From contig NZ_LXRG01000163.1 of assembly GCF_001651035.1 (NCBI RefSeq), positions 124,001 through 188,000 on the forward strand: 64,000 nucleotides of DNA, given 5' to 3'. The notes beneath the pieces were generated by a model. The model was given only the letters and a program-made list of their open reading frames with translations. It had not been told where the DNA came from and made no database searches. The DNA comes from Halomonas sp. ALS9. GTDB taxonomy: Bacteria; Pseudomonadota; Gammaproteobacteria; Pseudomonadales; Halomonadaceae. A program made the position numbers and the translations under genes. Of the stretch, positions 9,123-17,146 are shown piece after piece. How positions within the stretch are numbered: the stretch's first letter is position 1; the number at the start of each line of letters is the position of its first letter.

Positions 9123-10082
9123 ATGAAAGTACGACAACTTACCTTCCGCCTGCTGCAGGTCTATGCCGACGTGGTACGCACAGGTTCGATTACCGCCACC
9201 GCCAATCGGCTTCATCTGACTCAGCCAACGGTATCTCAGCAGTTGAAACGGCTGCGGGAAATTGTTGGCGAACCCATCGTGCGTCAGGAAGATAGCCGCG
9301 TAGTCCCCACAGAGGTCGGCCAGGCGCTCTATCAGCTAAGTCAGGACTTGCTCAGCCGTGCCGATGTGTTCAGCCAGTATCTGGACGAATACAACCGCGG
9401 CGGCCGCGGCCATTTTAGTATTGGTTTAGTGAACACAGCCCAATACGTGCTGCCGCGGCTGTTGGGGCCCTTTAGTCAGGCTAACCCGCAGGTAGACGTT
9501 ACGGTTGAGATCGGTAATCGTCAGCAGATGCTCAACCGCTTTGAGCGCCACGAAGACGATCTCTACGTATTTAGCCACCCGCCTTCGGACGACGCCGTGA
9601 TGGCCGCGCCTTTTTTGAGCAATCCGCTAGTAGTGGTAGGGCCCGAAAATAGCCGCTGGGCGAGTGTAAAAGACCTCACCATGGAGGCCTTGAAAGAAGA
9701 GCGTTTCCTGCTGCGTGAACCGGGCTCGGCGACACGACATACCTTTGATGCCTGGCTATACAGCTCGGGCGTTGAGCTGCGCTCTACTCAGCAGATCGCC
9801 AGTAATGAGGCGATCCGGCTGGCGGTGGCCTCCGGGATGGGGCTGGCAGTGCTGTCCCGCCACGTGGTGGCGGATTCGCCCAAAGGTGTTCAAGAGCTGC
9901 CTTTGCAAGGTTTCCCGCTGAAAAGCCGCTGGCATTTTGTTGTGCGCAGAGAGCGTCGTTTACCGCCTGCCGCCTATCGTTTTTTAAGTTTTGTGCAAGG
10001 CACGCTGGCGCAAGCGTTTGACGAACCTGAAGGGGAAGTGGCCGTGGCTGAACTGCTGCAAGCCTTAAAGGATGAGCGCTAG
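9123..10082 (+). CDS. LysR-family transcriptional regulator
   Basis: A 319-residue LysR protein. The winged helix-turn-helix lies at about residues 4-63 (LTFRLLQVYADVVRTGSITA, with LTQPTVSQQLKRLREIVGEP); the periplasmic-binding-like effector domain occupies about 90-300 (GRGHFSIGLVNTAQYVLPRL). The HTH and effector domain resemble CbbR/CmpR-type regulators. Its divergent position suggests it controls the SbtA-like permease, possibly in response to a carbon metabolite. The shared promoter gap of 108 bases holds a perfect palindrome. Confidence 0.9.
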   Translation: MKVRQLTFRLLQVYADVVRTGSITATANRLHLTQPTVSQQLKRLREIVGEPIVRQEDSRVVPTEVGQALYQLSQDLLSRADVFSQYLDEYNRGGRGHFSIGLVNTAQYVLPRLLGPFSQANPQVDVTVEIGNRQQMLNRFERHEDDLYVFSHPPSDDAVMAAPFLSNPLVVVGPENSRWASVKDLTMEALKEERFLLREPGSATRHTFDAWLYSSGVELRSTQQIASNEAIRLAVASGMGLAVLSRHVVADSPKGVQELPLQGFPLKSRWHFVVRRERRLPPAAYRFLSFVQGTLAQAFDEPEGEVAVAELLQALKDER

Positions 10083-10158
10083 TACTTTACTTAATAGCAG
10101 CGTCAATCATTTCCGTTGAAGGCGATGGAGATCCTATGCGCTAAGATGTTAAGAGTGA

Positions 10159-10182
10159 GCTTAAAAGAGAACTTAAAAGAGA
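10159..10182 (+). repeat. 12-bp tandem repeat, two units
   Basis: Two consecutive 12-base units, GCTTAAAAGAGA and ACTTAAAAGAGA, differ at one base. A partial third copy follows. They lie in the gap before the GFA-family gene and belong to a wider pattern of short tandem repeats in this window. Confidence 0.7.
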
Positions 10183-10257
10183 GCTGAAGACCGCACTCGG
10201 TTCATGCAGTCGCGCTTCGATACTCATTTTGAGTAACCGCTGCAAACGGAGATAACT

Positions 10258-10728
10258 ATGCTGCTCAAAGGATCATGCCACTGCCAGGCCGTGACGTTTA
10301 GTGTGAGGTCTCAGCATCCTTACCCATTTAACCGTTGTTACTGCTCTATTTGTCGTAAAACGTCGGGTGGCGGCGGCTATGCCATCAACCTCAGCGGCGA
10401 TAGTAAAACCCTCAATGTGAGTGGCGATGAGCACATCTCGATCTACCGAGCGGTCATTAATGGCGTGCAAAGCACGGGGGAGCGGCATTTTTGCAAGCAT
10501 TGCGCCACGTCGCTATGGGTTTACGATCCCGACTGGCCCGAGCTTGTGCACCCTTTCGCATCAGCAATCGATACACCACTGCCGACACCACCCAAGCGGA
10601 CACACATGATGTTGGGAAGCAGGGCGGATTGGGTGGAGGTAAATGCGCAGTTCCAAGACAAATGCTTCGATGAGTATCCGGATGAAAGCCTTGCTGAGTG
10701 GCACCAGCGCCTGGGGTTGGAACGCTAG
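10258..10728 (+). CDS. GFA-family (glutathione-dependent formaldehyde-activating-like) protein
   Basis: A 156-residue zinc protein of the GFA/CENP-V fold. The expected cysteine ligands are visible: GSCHCQAVTF near the start, NRCYCSICRKTSGGGG in the middle and HFCKHCATSLW further on. The founding member was proposed to speed up S-hydroxymethylglutathione formation, but most relatives have no proven substrate, so only the family is certain. It stands alone, with a short hairpin plus T-run over its stop codon acting as terminator. Confidence 0.88.
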   Translation: MLLKGSCHCQAVTFSVRSQHPYPFNRCYCSICRKTSGGGGYAINLSGDSKTLNVSGDEHISIYRAVINGVQSTGERHFCKHCATSLWVYDPDWPELVHPFASAIDTPLPTPPKRTHMMLGSRADWVEVNAQFQDKCFDEYPDESLAEWHQRLGLER

Positions 10729-10746
10729 CGCAGCTAGCCTCTTTTT
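10724..10746 (+). terminator. Terminator overlapping the GFA stop codon
   Basis: GCTAGC, a 3-base loop and GCTAGC form a 6-base stem, followed by CTCTTTTT. The stem includes the TAG stop of the GFA gene and the end of the convergent CDP-alcohol transferase gene. Confidence 0.65.
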
Positions 10747-11462
10747 GCTTTGCGGTACAACCACCAGATATCAAAACCAAACGAATAGGTTAACGATATC
10801 AATGCGCTAATGGCCAGCAGGTTGGCGACAAGGTGCGAAGTAAGCGGCGTTAATGCCAACAGCAGTGCGACCACCTGCCAAACACACACCGCCTTGCGGC
10901 GATAGCTTTCAAACAGCGGCTGTGAGAGCCACGGGAACTGCCAACTGGCAGCGATAAACAGGTAGCGCATCCCGCCGATCAACAGTACCCATACGCCCAG
11001 TGACTCCAGCCGCAGCAATCCCGCACACAGCAGCAAAATCAGTAGGGCATCCAACTCCATATCAAAGCGGGCACCGAACGGTGTATGGCTTTTGGTGCGC
11101 CTGGCAATCCAGCCGTCAACGCCATCCAGCAGTAGGGCGAACACCGCGATAGCCAGCCACTGGCCTATTGCTCCTGTAAACGTATTATCGGCGAGCGCGC
11201 CCGCTACCAGGGCAACCAATACCGCACGGGCCAGCGTGACCCGGTTTGCCCACCCCAGTGAGCCGTAGGGCCAGAAAAACATGACCAGGGTGGATATAAC
11301 GATGTAGAAGGCAATGGCCACCCCCCAGTTAGCCGGCGTCGCCATTAACAGAGGTAGACCTTTGCCCACTGAGATTAGCAGCAAGCCGCCCAGCAGTAGC
11401 TCTGCGGCGCTGTAAAGCCGCTTGGGCTGGGTTAAAAGCGAAACGTTTGAGAAAAGCGGCAT
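10734..11462 (-). CDS. CDP-alcohol phosphatidyltransferase-family membrane protein
   Basis: A 242-residue multi-pass membrane enzyme. The family's catalytic signature (D-x2-DG-x2-AR-x8-G-x3-D-x3-D) is complete: LDGVDGWIARR, followed by HTPFGARFDMELD. Such enzymes transfer a phosphoalcohol from a CDP-activated donor to an alcohol acceptor; the usual products are phospholipids, but this 242-residue sequence does not clearly match PgsA or PssA and its substrates are unknown. It is transcribed away from the pterin-like cluster that starts at 11.8 kb, sharing the 370-base gap, and may belong with it. Confidence 0.85.
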   Translation of the reverse strand: MPLFSNVSLLTQPKRLYSAAELLLGGLLLISVGKGLPLLMATPANWGVAIAFYIVISTLVMFFWPYGSLGWANRVTLARAVLVALVAGALADNTFTGAIGQWLAIAVFALLLDGVDGWIARRTKSHTPFGARFDMELDALLILLLCAGLLRLESLGVWVLLIGGMRYLFIAASWQFPWLSQPLFESYRRKAVCVWQVVALLLALTPLTSHLVANLLAISALISLTYSFGFDIWWLYRKAKRG

Positions 11463-11831
11463 GGTGTCTCACGAAGCGGCGTCGCTATCCGCAGTTAAAA
11501 TAAATGATGCAACTATTTTTATATGTACCATTCTTGTAGAAGAAGGTAGGGTTGTCCATATGATCAAGAGTTAAACGGATTAGTTGCAGCGAGTTAATCG
11601 AATATTTTCTTTTCACCCGCTACGCTGAAGATGGTGAACCATTGAAAACTGTTTTGCCAAGGGCCATGCAACGCGTGGCCACTCATTACGGTAATGGGCC
11701 CATAAAGGGCATGGGGCTAAGACACACAGGGTGTCACTTAGCCCTAACCTGTAGTCCAATGGTGCCACGCCCTATTCAACGGAATGAAACTGAGCTCATG
11801 CTATGCGGGCTTATAACGAAAAGGAATGCTC
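11463..11831. other. Gap upstream of the pterin-like cluster
   Basis: No gene is supported here. The gap separates the leftward CDP-alcohol transferase from the rightward dehydrogenase, so it should contain both promoters. A strong hairpin lies at 11714-11744, about 90 bases before the dehydrogenase start (listed separately). Confidence 0.6.
11714..11744 (+). promoter_or_regulatory. Structured leader hairpin before the cluster
   Basis: GGGCTAA plus GACAC pair with GTGTC plus TTAGCCC, leaving a 5-base loop and a 2-base bulge. No T-run follows, so it is not a simple terminator. Its position in the probable 5' leader suggests post-transcriptional control; I cannot match it to a known riboswitch. 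Confidence 0.4.
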
Positions 11832-12851
11832 ATGTCGGCGCCTGACGAGGTTGGCAAAAATCGCTATGTTGGCAAAACGACCTGGGCCACTGCCTTCTGG
11901 GTGACCAATCCTGCACAGGGTGAGCTGCGGCGCGAACAGCTTTCTACGCCCACCTCAGATGAGGTGTATGTGCGAACCTTGTACAGCGGTATCAGCCGCG
12001 GCACCGAGTCGCTGGTGTTCAATAGTCGCGTGCCTGAAAGCGAATTTTCACGCATGCGAGCCCCCTTTCAGTCGGGAGAGTTCCCCGCACCGGTCAAGTA
12101 CGGTTACTGCAGCGTCGGCTGCGTCGAACAAGGGCCTGATGCGCTATTAAATAAAACCGTTTTTTGCCTGTTCCCCCATCAGGATTACTACATCGTTCCT
12201 GCGTCGGCTGTGCTGGAAGTGCCCGCCGACGTGCCCGCTAAGCGCGCCGTCTTGGCAGCCAATATGGAAACCGCCATTAACGGCGTGTGGGACGCAGAAC
12301 CCATGCTGGGCGAGCGGATCAGTGTGATTGGCGCGGGGGTGGTGGGTGCATTAGTGGCGTATCTATGCACCCAGATCCCCGGCGTGGCTGTCCAACTGGT
12401 GGATATTAATCCAGAGCGTCGTCAACTCGCCGAGCAGCTGGGCGTGGCCTTTTGCACCCCCGAAGACGCTGCTCAAGACCAAGATTGTGTGATCCATGCC
12501 AGCGGTCAGTCCGCGGGTCTACGCCAAGCGCTTGAATTAGTCGGCAGTGAAGGGCGCATTATTGAAATGAGTTGGTTTGGCGAGGGGGACGTCGCGATTC
12601 CGTTGGGCGGCGCTTTTCACTCCCAGCGGCTGACGCTCAAGGCTAGCCAGGTAGGCCAACTACCGCCCAAACTCCGCCCCCACTGGGACTACCAGCGCCG
12701 CCTGCGGTTAGCGTTGAGCCTGCTGGTGGACGAGCGGCTGGATACCTTGATCAGCGGCGAAAGTGAATTTGCGCAGCTGCCAGCGCTGGCCCCTAGGCTG
12801 TTTGGCCGTGGCAGTGTCGAGCTTTGTCACCGCCTGCGCTACCCCGCATAA
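11832..12851 (+). CDS. Medium-chain dehydrogenase, BchC-like (zinc-type alcohol dehydrogenase family)
   Basis: A predicted NAD(P)-dependent MDR oxidoreductase of 339 residues. The N-terminal GroES-like part (VYVRTLYSGISRGTESLVF) and the Rossmann fold (ISVIGAGVVGALVAYL, VQLVDINPERRQL) are clear. The sequence resembles BchC-type proteins more than classical alcohol dehydrogenases, and the usual structural-zinc four-cysteine loop is absent. I choose ATG 11832 over ATG 11826 because AAGGA sits six bases before 11832 and directly against 11826. It heads a co-directional run with the PTPS-like and glycosyltransferase genes, so its substrate is probably an intermediate of that pathway. Confidence 0.85.
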   Translation: MSAPDEVGKNRYVGKTTWATAFWVTNPAQGELRREQLSTPTSDEVYVRTLYSGISRGTESLVFNSRVPESEFSRMRAPFQSGEFPAPVKYGYCSVGCVEQGPDALLNKTVFCLFPHQDYYIVPASAVLEVPADVPAKRAVLAANMETAINGVWDAEPMLGERISVIGAGVVGALVAYLCTQIPGVAVQLVDINPERRQLAEQLGVAFCTPEDAAQDQDCVIHASGQSAGLRQALELVGSEGRIIEMSWFGEGDVAIPLGGAFHSQRLTLKASQVGQLPPKLRPHWDYQRRLRLALSLLVDERLDTLISGESEFAQLPALAPRLFGRGSVELCHRLRYPA

Positions 12852-12877
12852 CTTATTTAGCCCTATTTGGAGTCCCT

Positions 12878-13276
12878 ATGTTTCGTTTATGTGTTCGTGA
12901 CCACTTTATGATCGCCCACAGTTTTAATGGCGAGATCTTTGGCCCCGCTCAGCGCACTCATGGCGCTACCTACGTGGTGGATGTGGTCTTTCAGCGTCCT
13001 GAATTGGATGAGGATGGCCTGGTGATCGATATCGGTCTGGCGAGTGAAACGGTGAAATCGGTATTGGCTGACTACAACTTCAGCAACCTTGATGAAGTAC
13101 CTGAGTTTGCGGGCAAAAACACCACCACCGAGTTTATGGCCAAGGTGATCTTCGACCAGCTCGCCAAGGCGATTGGTGAGGGCAAAATGGGTATCACCGC
13201 CAAGGGGATTACCCATATGGAGATCAAGCTGCATGAATCCCATGTGGCCTGGGCCAGCTATGAAGGCGCGCTATGA
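12878..13276 (+). CDS. PTPS/QueD-family protein lacking the usual catalytic residues
   Basis: A 132-residue member of the 6-pyruvoyltetrahydropterin synthase / 6-carboxytetrahydropterin synthase family. The fold is recognisable (DHFMIAHSFNG, GLVIDIGLASETVKSVL, KNTTTEFMAKVIFDQLAKAI, LHESHVAWASYEG). However, the zinc motif HGH reads HGA (RTHGATYVV), the catalytic Cys four residues before it is Ala (AQRTH), and the catalytic Asp-His pair reads Asp-Tyr (LADYNFSNL). So it is unlikely to be an ordinary QueD or PTPS. The start at 12878 has GGAG five bases upstream; a longer in-frame start at 12824 lies inside the preceding gene. It overlaps the next gene by ATGA. Confidence 0.88.
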   Translation: MFRLCVRDHFMIAHSFNGEIFGPAQRTHGATYVVDVVFQRPELDEDGLVIDIGLASETVKSVLADYNFSNLDEVPEFAGKNTTTEFMAKVIFDQLAKAIGEGKMGITAKGITHMEIKLHESHVAWASYEGAL

Positions 13277-15210
13277 GTCAACGTTTTACGTTAATCGTCG
13301 CTGGTGACCCTGATCAACGCACCGGCGGCTATCTCTACGATGCGCATATCGTCTCAGCCTTACGCGACCAGGGCTGGGCGATTGATGTAGTCGGCTTGGC
13401 GGGTGCCTTTCCTGACGCGGATGCTGAGGCCGCCGTAGCCCTTGCCCAGACGCTTGATGCGCTGCCCGATCATGCGGCAGTAGTGATTGATGGCTTGGCT
13501 ATGGGCGCGCTGCCCGAGATAGTGGCTCAGCATGCCCAGCGGCTGGATATCACTGCCTTGCTACACCATCCTTTAGGTGATGAATTGGGCCTCGATGAGG
13601 TCGATCAGCAACGCTTTCATCGCAGTGAGCTAACCGCGCTTGCCCCGGTGGCGAGGATCATCGTTACCAGTCACTTTACCGCCCGGCGCTTACCGGAACT
13701 GGCGACCCGCTACGCTCTACCACTCAATGCGAGTGTCAGTGTGGTTGAGCCGGGGGTTGCCCAGGCACCGATTAGCCGCGCTGCAGCCCCCGGTGAAACC
13801 CTGCGTTTGCTGTGTGTGGCAACGCTAACGCCGCGCAAGGGGCAGGATATCCTTGTGCAAGCACTGGCAGGCGTTGCCGGTGATCACTGGCAATGCGACT
13901 GTTATGGCGGCGCACGTGACCCTGATTTTACCCAGCGCGTAGCGCAACTGATTGAGCAGAACGGCTTGCAGTCCAGCGTGCACCTGCATGGTGAGTGTGA
14001 TAGCGAGACGCTGGAAGCGGCTTATCGCGGGGCCCACGCGCTGGTGCTGCCTTCCTGGTATGAAGGCTACGGCATGGTGATCACCGAAGCCCTGGCCCAC
14101 GGCCTGCCGGTGATCACTACTACCGGCGGTGCACTGCGCGATACCTTGCCGAAAGGTGCCGGATTGAGCGTTGAGCCGGGCGATGTCGACGCACTTAAAG
14201 ACGCCGTGAGCCATTTTTGCCATAACGAAGAGCTACGCCAGCAACTGCGCCAAGGCGCTGCCCAGGCCAGAAATGCGTTGAGTGACTGGCAGGCAGCAGG
14301 CGTTAAGTTTGCCGCGGCGTTAACTGCGCCCAGCGATACGGCCTCTTTACGCGCAGGCAGCCAGTTTGAATCCGACTGGCTGGCGCTGCGTGAGGAAGCC
14401 GACGTCGCTTCCCGTAGTCAGCACCTTGCGGCGCTTGCCGCAGAATGGCTGAGCGAGCGCACCCCAGCGCCCCAGATAGCGGATCTTGGCTGTGGCCGGG
14501 GCAGTAATCTGCGCTTTTTGGCGCCGCACTTGAGCGGCCAGCAGCGCTGGAAACTGATCGATCATGACGCCATTTTGCTAGCCCAGGCGCGACAGCGCGC
14601 CGCCGGGTTAAGTAATCGCCAAGGGCAGCCTGTAGCCGTTGAGAGTCATTGCGTATCGCTGGAAGCGCTGACCGATGTGCCGCTCGACGATGCGCACCTG
14701 GTGACCGCATCGGCGCTGCTGGATCTGGTTTCCCAGCAGTGGGTCAACGCCTTGGTGGCCCGTATTGCCGGGCAGCAGCAAGCGCTGCTGATAGCGCTTA
14801 GCGTGACCGGCGAGTGGCACTTTATTGATCCTCACGGCAAGCCGATGCTAGATGACGAAGACCATTGGCTACGGGCTCTGTTTATTGCTCATCAGCAGCG
14901 TAATAAGGGCCTGGGCGATGCGCTGGGCGGTCAGGCTCACCAGGCATTAGCCAGCGCGCTAGAGGAGGCTGATTATTCCGTTGAGCAAGCTGAAACGCCT
15001 TGGCAGTTCGCCGCTGGCAGTCACGCCCAGAAGCCGCTGATGATGGCGCTGCTTGATGGCTGGGCCGATGCCGCCACCGAGCAAGCCCCGCAAGCCGCGG
15101 TGCGTATTGCCGCCTGGCTGCAGCTGCGTCAGCGAGCGGTGGTCAATGGCCAACTGGGTATTTGGGTAGGGCACCGTGATTTGTTTGCTAAGCCCAAGGA
15201 CGAGGCCTAA
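13273..15210 (+). CDS. Fusion of GT4 glycosyltransferase and SAM methyltransferase
   Basis: A 645-residue protein with two enzymes in one chain. Residues 1-360 form a GT-B, family 4 glycosyltransferase: LLCVATLTPRKGQDILVQAL begins the donor-binding half and the E-x7-E signature is EGYGMVITE within VLPSWYEGYGMVITEALAHG. Residues about 385-640 are a class I methyltransferase with motif I as ADLGCGRGSNLRFL and an Asp-containing motif II (LIDHDAILL). No signal peptide is seen, so it is cytoplasmic. The start overlaps the PTPS-like stop by four bases, implying translational coupling and a shared pathway: a product is probably glycosylated and methylated. The sugar donor and acceptor are unknown. 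Confidence 0.88.
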   Translation: MSQRFTLIVAGDPDQRTGGYLYDAHIVSALRDQGWAIDVVGLAGAFPDADAEAAVALAQTLDALPDHAAVVIDGLAMGALPEIVAQHAQRLDITALLHHPLGDELGLDEVDQQRFHRSELTALAPVARIIVTSHFTARRLPELATRYALPLNASVSVVEPGVAQAPISRAAAPGETLRLLCVATLTPRKGQDILVQALAGVAGDHWQCDCYGGARDPDFTQRVAQLIEQNGLQSSVHLHGECDSETLEAAYRGAHALVLPSWYEGYGMVITEALAHGLPVITTTGGALRDTLPKGAGLSVEPGDVDALKDAVSHFCHNEELRQQLRQGAAQARNALSDWQAAGVKFAAALTAPSDTASLRAGSQFESDWLALREEADVASRSQHLAALAAEWLSERTPAPQIADLGCGRGSNLRFLAPHLSGQQRWKLIDHDAILLAQARQRAAGLSNRQGQPVAVESHCVSLEALTDVPLDDAHLVTASALLDLVSQQWVNALVARIAGQQQALLIALSVTGEWHFIDPHGKPMLDDEDHWLRALFIAHQQRNKGLGDALGGQAHQALASALEEADYSVEQAETPWQFAAGSHAQKPLMMALLDGWADAATEQAPQAAVRIAAWLQLRQRAVVNGQLGIWVGHRDLFAKPKDEA

Positions 15211-15214
15211 GTCT

Positions 15215-17146
15215 ATGGGGCCTGCTCAAAGGATGTTCGCTCGGCTAAGCACCCCATTGCAAAGCCCATGGCTACGCCGGTTGGTGATTAGCTTGGCGTT
15301 GCTGGGTGCGGTGGCGCTATGGGTTGAACCCCAGGCTATCGTGGCAGAGGTGCAGGGCTTCTCCGCTGAGTGGGTCGTGCTGGCGTTAGTCATCAGCACG
15401 CTTCAGATTATGCTCTGTGCTTGGCGCTGGCAGTTTACTGCCGGGCTTATCGATGTGCCGCTGCGGTTTGCTTATGCCCTACGTGAATACTACTTGGCGT
15501 TGCTGGTCAATCAACTGTTGCCCGGCGGGGTATTAGGCGACGCAGGGCGTGCGCACCGCCATGCCACTCAAACCCAGTCTAGGGGCCGCGCTTGGCGAGC
15601 GGTGATAATAGAGCGCGCCTCGGGGCAGGTCGCCGTCGTGGTGCTAACGCTAACGGCGCTATTGCTTTCACCGCTCTGGCATACCGCGCTGGGTGGGGCC
15701 ATGATCACCGTAGTGGGCTTAAGTGCAATGGCTGCACTAGCGGTGATCGCTGGCAGTGGCCTACTGCTGCGTCAACGTTTTAACCATTGGTTGGCCAGGC
15801 TGCCGAACTGGTGCCAAGCCCTGGCCCGCGACGTTAAGCGTGGCTTGTTACAGCGCGGCGTATGGCTGCCGCAGTTGCTGTCGTCGCTGGTGATTGTGCT
15901 GAGTTATGGTTTGGTCATGGTATGCGCCGCCAGGGCGATTGGCGTAGAGATGCCTGCGTTGCAAGTACTGGCGCTTACCCCGGCGCTGCTACTGGCTATG
16001 TTGATTCCATTTTCGGTGGCCGGCTGGGGGCTGCGTGAAGGCGCCGCTGCCGGTGTCTGGGCGCTGGTCGGCCTGCCGTCTGCCCAAGGAGTGGCGGTGT
16101 CGTTGGCTTACGGTTTGCTGGTGTTGTTGGCGAGCCTGCCGGGTATTTGGGTGGCGTTGAGCCGCCGCGCCAGTGCCCAGTCCTCAGGTGGTATCCCTCA
16201 GGCGCAGGTCGAACAGCGTGTCGTCACCGCAGCGGAAGGTTCGCGCGGGCGGACGCAGCGCACTCTCAAGGGTCTCGATGGGCGTCATTTTAAGCCCTGG
16301 TCTGCCGGAGCCGATCAGCAGCGGGGCAACCAGCAGGTGCAACCGGTCAACGGCGCCTGCTTCGATAAATTGAGATACCGTAATACCGCCGCCTTCAATC
16401 AACACGCGGGGCAATCCTCTGTCAGCGAGCAGGGTGATGATGTCGTGAGGGTTGAACTGACCGCTGGTATTCAGCGGCAATACGCAACGTTCAACGTGGG
16501 CCAAGCTCGTCGCCTGCCGCTCAGACCCCAGATCAGGCCCCACAATATGCAGCGTTGGGGCGCTGTCGGTGTTCAGCAGCGCCAAGTCATGGGGAATGCG
16601 TCCTCGTGGATCCAGCACCACCCGTGTCGGATTGGTGCCGCAAACGTGGCGCACGGTCAACTGCGGGTTATCGGCGCTAGCGGTTCCTGCCCCGACCACC
16701 ACCGCGTCGACCAACGCGCGCAGGCGATGCAGGTGAACCAGACTTTCATGGCCATTGATGTAGTGGGAGTGTCCGCTCTCCGTGGCAATGCGGCCATCCA
16801 TGCTCTGCCCCAGTTGAGCCACCACCCAGGCTGGCCGACTGGCCAGTGGAGTCAGGCAATCAAGCAGTTCACGCGCTTCAGCGGTGACCGCTTTGGCCGT
16901 TTGCCACTTGCCGGTTGGCGTCAAAGTAATCGCCACATCGCAACAGCGCCGATGATGCAGCGCCAACAGCCACTCCCAGGCATCGGCCAGCGCAAGAATA
17001 TTGACATGGGATTCGGGCATGACGTCTCCGTGCTAAAAAATCCGCTTCATCATGCGGGCTCTGGTCAGTTGAGAGCAAGTTGTTTAGAGCAAGCATGCAC
17101 CATCCCCCTCGTAAGGAAGCCAGGAGGCCCTCATGTACCAGATTGA
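15215..17146 (+). CDS. Flippase-like (LPG-synthase TM) membrane protein, with abnormal read-through C-terminus
   Basis: The first 325 or so residues are a lysylphosphatidylglycerol-synthase-type transmembrane domain with many hydrophobic segments and the family signature LLVNQLLPGGVLGDAGRAHR. These proteins are often flippases or transferases next to glycosyltransferase genes, which fits here. The membrane domain ends near base 16180 (IWVALSRRASAQ), but the frame has no stop there and stays open for about 320 more codons, all antisense to the ribD-like gene. That tail is rich in Gln, His and Arg, as expected of antisense translation. Its TGA lies inside the first codons of ribA. I chose ATG 15215 (GAGG nine bases upstream) over GTG 15176, which is inside the previous gene. 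The real end may be near 16180. Confidence 0.75.
   Translation: MGPAQRMFARLSTPLQSPWLRRLVISLALLGAVALWVEPQAIVAEVQGFSAEWVVLALVISTLQIMLCAWRWQFTAGLIDVPLRFAYALREYYLALLVNQLLPGGVLGDAGRAHRHATQTQSRGRAWRAVIIERASGQVAVVVLTLTALLLSPLWHTALGGAMITVVGLSAMAALAVIAGSGLLLRQRFNHWLARLPNWCQALARDVKRGLLQRGVWLPQLLSSLVIVLSYGLVMVCAARAIGVEMPALQVLALTPALLLAMLIPFSVAGWGLREGAAAGVWALVGLPSAQGVAVSLAYGLLVLLASLPGIWVALSRRASAQSSGGIPQAQVEQRVVTAAEGSRGRTQRTLKGLDGRHFKPWSAGADQQRGNQQVQPVNGACFDKLRYRNTAAFNQHAGQSSVSEQGDDVVRVELTAGIQRQYATFNVGQARRLPLRPQIRPHNMQRWGAVGVQQRQVMGNASSWIQHHPCRIGAANVAHGQLRVIGASGSCPDHHRVDQRAQAMQVNQTFMAIDVVGVSALRGNAAIHALPQLSHHPGWPTGQWSQAIKQFTRFSGDRFGRLPLAGWRQSNRHIATAPMMQRQQPLPGIGQRKNIDMGFGHDVSVLKNPLHHAGSGQLRASCLEQACTIPLVRKPGGPHVPD
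16184..17020 (-). CDS. Stand-alone RibD C-terminal reductase-domain protein
   Basis: A 278-residue cytoplasmic protein whose residues 63-275 are the RibD_C / pyrimidine reductase fold of riboflavin synthesis (DHFR-like, NADPH-using). Conserved blocks are QLGQSMDGRIA, VDAVVVGAGTASADNPQLTVR, VLIEGGGITVSQFIEAGAVD and LLVAPLLIGSGRPG. The deaminase half of normal bifunctional RibD is absent; the first 60 residues resemble nothing I recognise. It likely reduces a ribosylamino-pyrimidine or a related imine or ketone. GGAG precedes the ATG at 17020. It lies head-to-head with the RibA-type gene and fully antisense to the flippase frame's tail. Confidence 0.88.
   Translation of the reverse strand: MPESHVNILALADAWEWLLALHHRRCCDVAITLTPTGKWQTAKAVTAEARELLDCLTPLASRPAWVVAQLGQSMDGRIATESGHSHYINGHESLVHLHRLRALVDAVVVGAGTASADNPQLTVRHVCGTNPTRVVLDPRGRIPHDLALLNTDSAPTLHIVGPDLGSERQATSLAHVERCVLPLNTSGQFNPHDIITLLADRGLPRVLIEGGGITVSQFIEAGAVDRLHLLVAPLLIGSGRPGLKMTPIETLESALRPPARTFRCGDDTLFDLRLRDTT

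Noticed and set aside
11642..11845. 67-codon frame before the dehydrogenase
   Set aside because: It overlaps the leader hairpin, has no ribosome site and no family resemblance.
17021..17132. FMN riboswitch before ribA
   Set aside because: The gap to the divergent ribD-like gene is only 112 bases and the conserved RFN core is not visible.
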